A stretch of 64,000 nucleotides of DNA from an uncultured Bacteroidales bacterium (GTDB lineage: Bacteria; Bacteroidota; Bacteroidia; Bacteroidales; Muribaculaceae), in assembly GCA_902776435.1 (NCBI GenBank), contig CACYQB010000007.1, positions 1 to 64,000 of the forward strand, in the 5' to 3' direction. Below the pieces are notes generated by a model, which was not told the DNA's origin, made no database searches, and saw only the letters and a list, made by a program, of their open reading frames with translations. How positions within the stretch are numbered: position 1 is the first letter of the stretch; every line of letters begins with the position of its first letter. Shown piece after piece: positions 32,508-40,769 of the stretch. Both the position numbers and the translations under genes were made by a program.

Positions 32508-34043
32508 ATGAAAAAGTATATATCAATCATAGCAGGTTTCTGCGCAGTGACATTCGCACTGACTTCCTGCAGCGACGATTTTCTTGAGGTGAAGAACCCG
32601 ACGGGTGAGCCCCTCGAAGAATACTACAACGACGAGGAGACCCTTAACGAGGCACTTACTGCTGCCTATGCTCCTCTGCACTGGCCTGACTGGGACGGCA
32701 CAGCCTATAACGACCTTACCGTGGATGGTGAGATCATGGGCGACGACTTCTGGGTAGGCGGTGCGGACAACACCGACAACCAGCACTGGCACCGTCTGTT
32801 CAACTTTGAAGCCGACGGCAACAACACCCTGGCTACCCTGTGGGGCGACTTCTACAGCGGCATCAAGCGTTGCAACGATGCCATCAAGTATGCTTCGTGG
32901 GAAACCGAAGCCAGCGAGAGTTTCCGTCGCTCGATGGAAATGCAGGCCCGTCTCTTGCGCGTGTACTATTATAATATCCTGTGGCACTACTACGGCAATG
33001 TGCCCTTCTATCTGGAAAACCTCTCCCAGCCCTACACTGCCCCGCAGATCAGTGCTGACGAGATTTACAACAAGCTCATTCCCGAACTCGAGGAGATCAT
33101 CTCCTCCAAGGTGCTCCCCATGCGCTGGCCGACTGCTGAGAGTGGCCGCGTGAGCCAGGCATTTGCCTACATGCTCTATGCCGAGATGGTCATGTACCAG
33201 AACGACAACGCCCGCTATGCCAAGGCTCTGGGTTACATGAAGGAGATTATCGCCGATGCCGACTATTCGCTCAATCCCAGCTTCTATGACCTGTGGCAGG
33301 AGAGCGGTGAGTGGTGCGCCGAGAGCATCTTCGAGATCAACTACAACGACGACCAGGCCCAGCGTGACTGGGGCACCTCGATGGCTGCCGGTGGTACCGT
33401 CTTCCCCACCCTGTGCTCACCTAACGGCTGGGGCGGTGGCGAAGGCTGGGACAGCGGTAATGACGGCTGGGGTTTCCTGCCCATGCGCATGGAGGCCTAT
33501 AGCATGTATGACGAAGGCGACCTGCGTCGTGACGTTACCTGCTGGGACCTGCGTGGTTATGACTACACCCAGCGTTATCAGGACACCCACATCTGGCACG
33601 GCAAATATCGTCCCCAGAGTGCCAACAACAAGGATTGCCCGACCTCCAAGAACCTGAACTACAATAACAATAAGCGCATCTACCGCTATGCCGAGACTCT
33701 GCTCAACGCTGCTGAGTTGCTGATCCTGACTGGTGGCAGTGCCGCCGAAGCTGCAGGCTATGTAAACCAAGTCCGCAATCGCGCTGGTCTGGCTAGTCTG
33801 GCTACCGTGGACATCGATGACATCTTCAACGAGCGTCACCTGGAATTCTGCGGCGAGGGCAAGCGTTACTTCGACCTCGTGCGTGCCGAGGGTATCCCCG
33901 GTGCCACCCAGAAGGCTTCGACCGTTCTGGTACCTGACAATTATGGCTACCGTACCAACTCGTGGACTCCCAGCAAGAAGTACATTCCTCTGGCTCAGAG
34001 CGAACTTGACGCTGATCCCACATTGGTTCAGAACAACTATTAA
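32508..34043 (+). CDS. susD: SusD/RagB-family surface glycan-binding lipoprotein
   Basis: A 511-residue lipoprotein with a type II signal ending at SCSDDFLEV (Cys about residue 21). SusD-family traits are the N-terminal TPR-like helices, MEMQARLLRVYYYNILWHYYGNVPF split over two helices, and the C-terminal IYRYAETLLNAAELL with VRNRAG and NERHLEFCGEGKRYFDLVR. It sits as a lid over the SusC barrel and binds glycan at the cell surface. Its start is 23 bp after susC and its stop 27 bp before the next lipoprotein gene. Confidence 0.95.
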   Translation: MKKYISIIAGFCAVTFALTSCSDDFLEVKNPTGEPLEEYYNDEETLNEALTAAYAPLHWPDWDGTAYNDLTVDGEIMGDDFWVGGADNTDNQHWHRLFNFEADGNNTLATLWGDFYSGIKRCNDAIKYASWETEASESFRRSMEMQARLLRVYYYNILWHYYGNVPFYLENLSQPYTAPQISADEIYNKLIPELEEIISSKVLPMRWPTAESGRVSQAFAYMLYAEMVMYQNDNARYAKALGYMKEIIADADYSLNPSFYDLWQESGEWCAESIFEINYNDDQAQRDWGTSMAAGGTVFPTLCSPNGWGGGEGWDSGNDGWGFLPMRMEAYSMYDEGDLRRDVTCWDLRGYDYTQRYQDTHIWHGKYRPQSANNKDCPTSKNLNYNNNKRIYRYAETLLNAAELLILTGGSAAEAAGYVNQVRNRAGLASLATVDIDDIFNERHLEFCGEGKRYFDLVRAEGIPGATQKASTVLVPDNYGYRTNSWTPSKKYIPLAQSELDADPTLVQNNY

Positions 34044-34070
34044 TAATCACTAATTTAGAGATTAAAAATT

Positions 34071-35999
34071 ATGATTACCAAGATAAATAAAACATTAGCA
34101 ATCATCAGTTATTGCTTGTTGGCTATTGGCTTCACCGCCTGCTCACCCGAAGACTTCAAGGGTGCAGACCCCGATGGTCTCCCCACGGTGAGCGGTATCG
34201 ACTTCCAGATCTCTGTTGACCAGGAAACCAACCAGATGATAGCCAGCTACACTCCTGAGGCTGGTACCTATCCCGTCTGGATCCTTGACGGTACGTCCTA
34301 CTCCACTCTGCAAGAGGTGGGTTACAAGAACAACGAAGCCGGTACTCACACTATCGAGCTGCGCTTGGGTAACCGCAACGGCATCAGCCAGACCGGTATC
34401 AAGAAGAATTATACCTTCAACGAGTCCAAGATTGACTATACCAACGACTTCCGCCGCATTACCGAGAAGGACTGGCGCCTTGACCACAAGGAAGTGGCCC
34501 ACTTGGCTTGCGGTCCCGCTGGTGCCGATGGTACTGGATGGTGGTCGGCTCGTCCTGATGAGAAGAAGGACTTCGGTCTGTATGATGACCGCATCTATTT
34601 CACCGCTGAGAACCGTAAGGGAGGCAAATACATCTACAATTGCGGTGAGGATGGACTGACCTATGTGAACAAGGGAACTACCAAGTGGGGTCCCAAGGCA
34701 AATGACGACTGGGATGCCACCATTGGTGACCAAACTTCCAGCTGGAGCTTTGAGGAGTATAACTGGGAAGATGCTGATGGCAACGTGACCAAGCAGACCT
34801 ATATCCAACTTGCGCCTAATACCTTGTTCCCCTACATCAGTTCTGATGAGCAGTTCGAGAACCCGCGTTTCCGCATAGAGATGCTGACTGCCAAGAAGAT
34901 GGTGCTTATTTATGAACCTAAAGACCGCAGCATCGCCTGGCGCTTCATCTTCACCAGCGAGCCCGAGGAGAAGGAATTTGACGGTTTCGATCCTTACAGC
35001 GAGTACAATATGTGGAAGGACGCCGATTTCTACATGTTCTTCTGGTACGCTCCCGGCTGGAATCAGATTGCTGATCCCGAATTTGAGGACAATGGTATTG
35101 ACTACACCATTTTCCTGCCCGAGGCAACTACCGACCAGTGGCAGGCTCAGATGGCCTTCAAGACCACCAACATCTCAACCTCAGCCTCTAAGAACTACGA
35201 CTTCTCTTGCATCCTTTCCAGCGACAAGGACCTGAATGGTGTTACCGTGAAGCTCGTAATGGATGGCGATGACAACGTCTACTACTTTACCGACCGCATC
35301 GACCTGAAGGCAGGAGAGGACTACATCTTCTGGAAGAGTGACATGCCCGGTATCGATATGGAACGTGTTAACCTGTTCTTCGACTTCGGCGGCTGCCAGG
35401 CTGGTACTACGGTCAACATCGCGAACATCGTGCTCAAGGACCATGCCAACGACGACGGCACCGTGCTGCCCGTCACCCCTGACACTCCCAAAGTTGAATG
35501 GGTTGACGTGAACTCCCCCGAGAACCTGGGTGCAGGTTTCAACACCGCCGGCACCATGACTTTCTGGTGGGCTGATCCCAGCTGGACCCAGATCGATGAC
35601 CCGGACTTCTCCTATGAGAATGGCGTCTATACCATCACCGCCCTTAATTCTACTGTAGCAGAGTGGCAGGCCCAGTGCTCAATCACCGGTGTTCCCTTGC
35701 ACATTGAGAAAGGCCAGGGCTATGATGTGCGTGTCACTATCGTTTCCAACATGGATGGTCGCGCTACTGTCAAGGTCAATAAGGATCCTGACGTGACCAA
35801 CGACCCCAACACGCTCTGCTACAATGGCCAGTTTGTGCTTGAGGATGGCGAGAACGTGCTCGAGTTCGTTAACGTTGTTGCTAAGAATGGCGATGATCTA
35901 ATTGAGTTTGACCAGGGCAAGTTCATTCTGGACTTTGGCGGATGTCCTGTTGGATTCCAGGCCAAGGTGAGCAACATCATCATCCAGAAGCACAAATAA
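34071..35999 (+). CDS. surface glycan-binding lipoprotein with two related C-terminal modules
   Basis: A 642-residue lipoprotein (FTACSPEDF, Cys about residue 24) in the SusE/SusF-like position. An N-terminal immunoglobulin-like segment (about 35-120) is followed by a long middle region and two related modules, at about 320-460 and 490-640. Each module contains W-x-QI-x-DP-F, a WQAQ block and a DFGGC-x-x-G end (FFDFGGCQAGTTVNIANI and LDFGGCPVGFQAKVSNI). Such repeats suggest tandem carbohydrate-binding modules, perhaps CBM4-like. No catalytic residues were recognised. It likely captures beta-glucan at the surface for the GH16 enzyme and SusCD. Confidence 0.75.
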   Translation: MITKINKTLAIISYCLLAIGFTACSPEDFKGADPDGLPTVSGIDFQISVDQETNQMIASYTPEAGTYPVWILDGTSYSTLQEVGYKNNEAGTHTIELRLGNRNGISQTGIKKNYTFNESKIDYTNDFRRITEKDWRLDHKEVAHLACGPAGADGTGWWSARPDEKKDFGLYDDRIYFTAENRKGGKYIYNCGEDGLTYVNKGTTKWGPKANDDWDATIGDQTSSWSFEEYNWEDADGNVTKQTYIQLAPNTLFPYISSDEQFENPRFRIEMLTAKKMVLIYEPKDRSIAWRFIFTSEPEEKEFDGFDPYSEYNMWKDADFYMFFWYAPGWNQIADPEFEDNGIDYTIFLPEATTDQWQAQMAFKTTNISTSASKNYDFSCILSSDKDLNGVTVKLVMDGDDNVYYFTDRIDLKAGEDYIFWKSDMPGIDMERVNLFFDFGGCQAGTTVNIANIVLKDHANDDGTVLPVTPDTPKVEWVDVNSPENLGAGFNTAGTMTFWWADPSWTQIDDPDFSYENGVYTITALNSTVAEWQAQCSITGVPLHIEKGQGYDVRVTIVSNMDGRATVKVNKDPDVTNDPNTLCYNGQFVLEDGENVLEFVNVVAKNGDDLIEFDQGKFILDFGGCPVGFQAKVSNIIIQKHK

Positions 36000-36000
36000 T

Positions 36001-36070
36001 AGTTTTCAGCGATTAGTTGTCAGTTGTTAGCATCATCTGCTCGCAACTGACAACTGAGAACTGAGAGCCG
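36001..36070. repeat. inverted low-complexity arms in the glucan operon
   Basis: TTAGTTGTCAGTTGTTAG on the left faces CAACTGACAACTGAGAACTG on the right around CATCATCTGCTCG. The architecture is the same as in the core-bearing elements, but with a different centre. GTTGTCAGTTG and CAACTGACAAC are perfect complements. Confidence 0.6.
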
Positions 36071-36083
36071 AAATCTAAATAAA

Positions 36084-37190
36084 ATGAAGAGATTCATGTT
36101 TCATACGCTCTTGCTATCTCTCGCCGCAGCCCTACTGTTGGGCTGCGGTGGGGACGGCAAAGATGAGCCCAAGCCGGAAGTTTCCATCACCGTTTCGCAG
36201 GATAATATCTCTGTTCCTGCCAGCGGTGGCACCTATTCCGTTAATGTTTCCATAACGGGTAAGGAATGGGGCGCCTATGCCGACAAGGATTTCATCACGC
36301 TGGATGCCCAGAATACGACGTCCACATCGGGCACGCTGAAGGTCATCGTTGCCGCTAACCCGACAACCGATGCCCGCACGGCAACTGTCACCATCATGTG
36401 CGGTGCTGCCCGCAAGTCCATCGCAGTCTCTCAGGAGGCTGCCGAACAGGCTGCCTACTATGCCCCCGATGGCTATAGCCTCGTGTGGCATGACGAGTTT
36501 GACTCGGGTTCGGAATTGAATCCCAATGACTGGGTTCATGAGGTACAGAACAGCGGCTGGGTAAACCACGAGTTGCAGAACTACGTGAACCACATGACTC
36601 CTGGCGGCTCGGCTGTCACTGAGGTAAATAACGGACATCTACGCATCACCGCATTGAAGGAGAACGGCAAGGTGTATTCCGGACGCGTTTATGCCAAGCG
36701 CAATACAGGCTGGAAGTATGGCTACATTGAGGCCAGCATCAAGCTGCCTAAGGGCAAGGGTACTTGGCCCGCATTCTGGATGATGCCTGTCAACTTCAGG
36801 TCATGGCCTGACGACGGCGAGATTGACATTATGGAAGAGGTGGGTTACCACCCCGACTATGTGTCGTCGAGCCTGCACGCCAAGTCGCATGTTCACTCCA
36901 ATGGCACACAAGTGACTCACGAGATGTACTGCAAGGGTGCCGAGGGTGAATTCCACACCTACGCTATCGAATGGACAGCAGAGAACATCACCACCTACGT
37001 TGACGGAAAGGTACAACTGAGTTACAACAACCGTGGTCTGGGTCGCGACGACTGGCCCTATGATGACCCGTTCTACGTCATCTTCAACCTCGCTTGGGGT
37101 GGTGACTGGGGTGGTGCCCAGGGTGTTGACGAGAGCGCCCTGCCTGTCACCATGGAAGTGGACTACGTGCGCGTATTTCAAAAGAAGTAA
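36084..37190 (+). CDS. BACON-GH16 endo-beta-glucanase lipoprotein (laminarinase-like)
   Basis: A 368-residue surface lipoprotein (LLGCGGDGKD, Cys about residue 21). Residues 30-120 are a BACON domain (VSQDNISVPASGGTYSVNV, ATVTIMCGAARKSIAVSQEA). From about residue 130 the GH16 jelly roll starts with YSLVWHDEFDSGSELNP. The catalytic E-x-D-x-x-E lies in DDGEIDIMEEVGYH, and WPAFWMMP precedes it. The active-site form and the ELQNYVN block resemble beta-1,3 and mixed-linkage glucanases. It would cut glucan at the cell surface before import. It lies in the susC operon, 21 bp before the GH5-GH3 gene. Confidence 0.92.
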   Translation: MKRFMFHTLLLSLAAALLLGCGGDGKDEPKPEVSITVSQDNISVPASGGTYSVNVSITGKEWGAYADKDFITLDAQNTTSTSGTLKVIVAANPTTDARTATVTIMCGAARKSIAVSQEAAEQAAYYAPDGYSLVWHDEFDSGSELNPNDWVHEVQNSGWVNHELQNYVNHMTPGGSAVTEVNNGHLRITALKENGKVYSGRVYAKRNTGWKYGYIEASIKLPKGKGTWPAFWMMPVNFRSWPDDGEIDIMEEVGYHPDYVSSSLHAKSHVHSNGTQVTHEMYCKGAEGEFHTYAIEWTAENITTYVDGKVQLSYNNRGLGRDDWPYDDPFYVIFNLAWGGDWGGAQGVDESALPVTMEVDYVRVFQKK

Positions 37191-37211
37191 CTGTTTAACC
37201 TAAATGACTCT

Positions 37212-40200
37212 ATGAGAGGATCTTTATTAATCATACTCTCTCTTATTCTTGCCTTGGGGCTTCATGCTAAGCCCCAAGGCATGTTTGTACATGTCGAAGG
37301 GACTGATCTGGTTCAACCTAACGGAGAAAAACTTTATATACAAGGTACAAACCTGGGCAACTGGCTTAATCCTGAGGGCTACATGTTCGGCTTCAGCAAG
37401 ACCAATTCACCGTGGATGATTGACCTGATGATCAAGGAGGCTGTGGGGCCTGACTTTGCCGCCGACTTCTGGCGACAGTTCAAGGACAACTACATCACCC
37501 GTGCCGACATCAATTTCATCGCACGACAAGGAGCGAACACCATCCGTCTGCCTTTCAATTACAGGCTTTTCACCGACGAGGATTACATGGGACGGGCCCG
37601 CGAGCAAGACGGGTTTGCCCGCATCGACTCAGTCGTGAACTGGTGTCGCGGCGCTGGCCTCTACCTGATTCTCGACATGCACGACTGTCCCGGCGGACAG
37701 ACTGGCGACAACATCGACGATGGTCATGGTTACCCCTGGCTCTTTGAAAGCGAGCCGAGCCAGCAATTGTTCTGCGACATCTGGCAGCGCATCGCCGCCC
37801 GTTACAAGGACGAACCGGTAATTCTCGGCTATGAACTGATGAACGAGCCGATAGCCCACTACTTTGAGAATAAGGAGGAACTGAACAAGAAACTCGAACC
37901 GCTTTACCAGCGAGCCGTCAAGGCTATCCGCCAGGTGGACACCAACCACGTGATTCTGCTGGGCGGTGCCCGCTGGAATTCCGATTTCTACATGTTCAGC
38001 GACTGGAAATTCGACAACAACATCATGTACACCTGCCACCGTTACGGCGGAGAGGCTACTGCCGAAGCCATCAAGGATTACATCGATTTCCGCGACAAGA
38101 CTGGTCTGCCGATGTATATGGGCGAGACTGGCCACAACACCAACGAGTGGCAAGCCCAGTTGGTCAGCGTGATGAAGCAGGCCAACATCGGTTACACGTT
38201 CTGGCCCTACAAGAAAATTGACAACTCTTGCATGATGGGCATCACCAGGCCCGAAATGTGGGACAGCATCGTAGTAAAGTATTCCGAGGCGCCCCGAGGC
38301 ACCTATAAGGAATTGCGTGAAGCCCGTCCTGACCAAGCGACGTTCCGCAACCTGCTGATGCAGTATGTGGAGAACAGCCGCTACGAAAACTGCACCCCGC
38401 AGATGGACTATATCCAGTCGTTAGGGCTGACAAGACAAACGCCCATCTATCTTGACGAGACCTTACCTATCGAGCAACGTGTCGAGGACGCCTTGTCACG
38501 CATGACACTCGATGAGAAAATCGGCGTCATCCATGCCCAGAGCAAGTTCTCATCGCCTGGCGTGAAGAGGCTGGGAATGCCTGACTTCTGGACCGACGAC
38601 GGACCTCATGGCGTGCGCCCCGACGTGCTGTGGGACGAGTGGGTACAAGCAGGACAGACCAACGACTCGTGCGTGGCATTCCCCGCATTGACCTGCCTGG
38701 CTGCCTCATGGAACCCCGAGCTGGCCAAACTGTACGGCCGCAGCCTGGGCGAGGAAGCACGTTACCGCGGCAAGGACATGATTCTGGGACCTGGCGTGAA
38801 CATCAACCGCACACCATTGAATGGCCGAAATTTCGAGTATATGGGTGAAGACCCGTTGCTGGCATCACGCATCATGACGCCTTATATCCAGGGTCTGCAA
38901 AGCACGGGCACTGCTGCCTGTGTCAAGCATTTCTGTCTGAACAACGACGAGGAATACCGCCATCAGGTCAACGTCATCGTGAGCGACCGTGCATTGCGCG
39001 AGATTTATCTGCCCGCGTTTGAGGCCGCTGTCAAGGAGGGCCACACTTGGGGCATCATGGGTTCCTACAACCTCTACAAGGGCCAGCACTGCTGCCACAA
39101 CGAGTACACCCTCAATCAGATATTGAAGGGCGACTGGCAATATGACGGCGTGGTAGTGAGCGACTGGGGAGGTGCCCACGACACCGAGATGGCTGTGAAG
39201 AACGGCCTGGATATGGAGTTCGGCAGTTGGACCGATGGTCTGGCATGGGGCGCTAGCAACGCTTACGACGCATATTTCATGGCCATGCCATACAAGAAGA
39301 TGATCCAAGAGGGCAAGTTCACCACCCGTGAACTGGACGACAAGGTGCGCCGTGTGCTGCGCCTGTTCTTCCGCACGACGATGTCTAATAAGCGTTCACA
39401 GGGCTTCCTGTGCAGTGAGGCACACTATGACGCAGCGCTCAAGATTGCCCAGGACGGTATCGTGCTGTTGCAGAACAAGCGCAACGTCCTGCCCATTGAC
39501 GTGAATCACGCCAAACGCATCCTGGTTGTCGGCGAGAACGCCATCAAGATGATGACGGTCGGCGGCGGTAGCAGTTCGCTCAAAGTACAGCACGAGATTT
39601 TGCCTCTTGAAGGCCTCAAGGACCGTCTGGCAGGCACCGGCATCGAGGTAGATTATGCCCGCGGCTACGTGGGTGACACCACCGGCGAATACAATGGCGT
39701 TGTAGCCAAGCAATCACTTGCCGAAGACCGTACTGCCAGCGAACTCATCGCCGAGGCAGTTGCCAAGGCTCAGGGTGCCGACTATGTCATCATCTTCGGC
39801 GGCCTGAACAAGAGCGACTATCAAGATGCCGAGAGCCATGACCGCAAGCACATGGACATGCCCTACGGTCAAGACGCACTCGTCGAAGCATTGGCACGCG
39901 TGAACAAGAACGTGGTGTTTGTCAACATCTCGGGTGACGCCGTGGCGATGCCCTGGCGTGACAAGGTCGCTTCTATCGTACAGGGTTGGTTCATCGGCAG
40001 TGAGACGGGAAAAGCGTTTGCCAGCATCCTTGTGGGCGACGCAAACCCCTCAGGCAAACTGCCCTTTACCTGGTACCATAGCCTCAACGATGTGGGCGCC
40101 CATGCCCTGGGAACCTATCCCGGCACATGGCGCGAAGACCACAAGATCATCGACGAGGAATATAAAGAAGGTATCTATGTGGGCTATCGCTGGGCCGACA

Positions 40201-40607
40201 AGCAAAAGAAGAAACCGATGTTTGCCTTTGGCCACGGATTGAGTTATACGACCTTTGCGGTGAGCAACCTGCGCATCGACAAGAGTGAGGTTGACGCCGA
40301 TGGCACCATCACGGCCACTGTGACGGTCAAGAACACAGGCAGTCGTGCTGGAGCCGAAGTCGTCCAACTCTACGTGAGCGACCACAACGCATCGGTCGAG
40401 ATGCCTGTCAAGGAGTTGCGTGCCTTCCAGAAGGTCACCCTCCAACCTGGTGAGAGCCGTGACGTCACATTGACCATCGGCGACCGTGCCTTCAAGTACT
40501 GGGATGAGGCCAAGGGTGACTGGAACGTTTCCCACGGCAAGCGCACCATGCTAGTGGGTACTGCCAGCGACAACCTGCCGCTCAAGGCTGCATTCACCGT
40601 TCGCTAA
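37212..40607 (+). CDS. bimodular GH5-GH3 beta-glucan hydrolase
   Basis: A 1131-residue exported enzyme with a signal peptide (RGSLLIILSLILALGLHA). Residues 25-390 form a GH5 barrel like fungal and bacterial exo-beta-1,3-glucanases. GTNLGNWLNPEGYMF starts it, the acid/base Glu is in GYELMNEPIAHY (about 214) and the nucleophile Glu in MYMGETGHNT (about 304). From about 415 a complete GH3 enzyme follows: LSRMTLDEKIGVIHAQ, WTDDGPHGVRPD, KHFCLNNDEEYRHQVN, the nucleophile Asp in DGVVVSDWGGAHDTEM, GGGSSSLK, FAFGHGLSYT and a fibronectin III-like end. The two halves could take a beta-1,3-glucan fragment to glucose in one protein. It is the last gene of the operon. Confidence 0.92.
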   Translation: MRGSLLIILSLILALGLHAKPQGMFVHVEGTDLVQPNGEKLYIQGTNLGNWLNPEGYMFGFSKTNSPWMIDLMIKEAVGPDFAADFWRQFKDNYITRADINFIARQGANTIRLPFNYRLFTDEDYMGRAREQDGFARIDSVVNWCRGAGLYLILDMHDCPGGQTGDNIDDGHGYPWLFESEPSQQLFCDIWQRIAARYKDEPVILGYELMNEPIAHYFENKEELNKKLEPLYQRAVKAIRQVDTNHVILLGGARWNSDFYMFSDWKFDNNIMYTCHRYGGEATAEAIKDYIDFRDKTGLPMYMGETGHNTNEWQAQLVSVMKQANIGYTFWPYKKIDNSCMMGITRPEMWDSIVVKYSEAPRGTYKELREARPDQATFRNLLMQYVENSRYENCTPQMDYIQSLGLTRQTPIYLDETLPIEQRVEDALSRMTLDEKIGVIHAQSKFSSPGVKRLGMPDFWTDDGPHGVRPDVLWDEWVQAGQTNDSCVAFPALTCLAASWNPELAKLYGRSLGEEARYRGKDMILGPGVNINRTPLNGRNFEYMGEDPLLASRIMTPYIQGLQSTGTAACVKHFCLNNDEEYRHQVNVIVSDRALREIYLPAFEAAVKEGHTWGIMGSYNLYKGQHCCHNEYTLNQILKGDWQYDGVVVSDWGGAHDTEMAVKNGLDMEFGSWTDGLAWGASNAYDAYFMAMPYKKMIQEGKFTTRELDDKVRRVLRLFFRTTMSNKRSQGFLCSEAHYDAALKIAQDGIVLLQNKRNVLPIDVNHAKRILVVGENAIKMMTVGGGSSSLKVQHEILPLEGLKDRLAGTGIEVDYARGYVGDTTGEYNGVVAKQSLAEDRTASELIAEAVAKAQGADYVIIFGGLNKSDYQDAESHDRKHMDMPYGQDALVEALARVNKNVVFVNISGDAVAMPWRDKVASIVQGWFIGSETGKAFASILVGDANPSGKLPFTWYHSLNDVGAHALGTYPGTWREDHKIIDEEYKEGIYVGYRWADKQKKKPMFAFGHGLSYTTFAVSNLRIDKSEVDADGTITATVTVKNTGSRAGAEVVQLYVSDHNASVEMPVKELRAFQKVTLQPGESRDVTLTIGDRAFKYWDEAKGDWNVSHGKRTMLVGTASDNLPLKAAFTVR

Positions 40608-40631
40608 CACTCTTTCGAGTCATTCACACAG

Positions 40632-40690
40632 AACAGGATTGCAACACACTGTCAATCAGACAGAGTTGCAATCCTGTTTGATTTTTCTAC
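40632..40690 (+). terminator. strong intrinsic terminator of the glucan operon
   Basis: AACAGGATTGCAAC (40632-40645) is perfectly complementary to GTTGCAATCCTGTT (40665-40678), a 14-bp stem followed by TTGATTTTTC. It separates the glucan operon from the NRPS operon. Confidence 0.85.
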
Positions 40691-40732
40691 GCTTTCAGTA
40701 ATTTCAAGTTTTATTTTGTGGCATAAATGTTG

Positions 40733-40740
40733 TAACTTTG
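40733..40740 (+). promoter_or_regulatory. -7 box of the NRPS operon
   Basis: TAACTTTG fits TAnnTTTG, 29 nt before the ATG at 40770. No other promoter-like box was seen in the short gaps of the following five genes, so this is probably the only promoter. Confidence 0.55.
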
Positions 40741-40769
40741 CGACTTTAACCACTATTACAAGTTATGTG

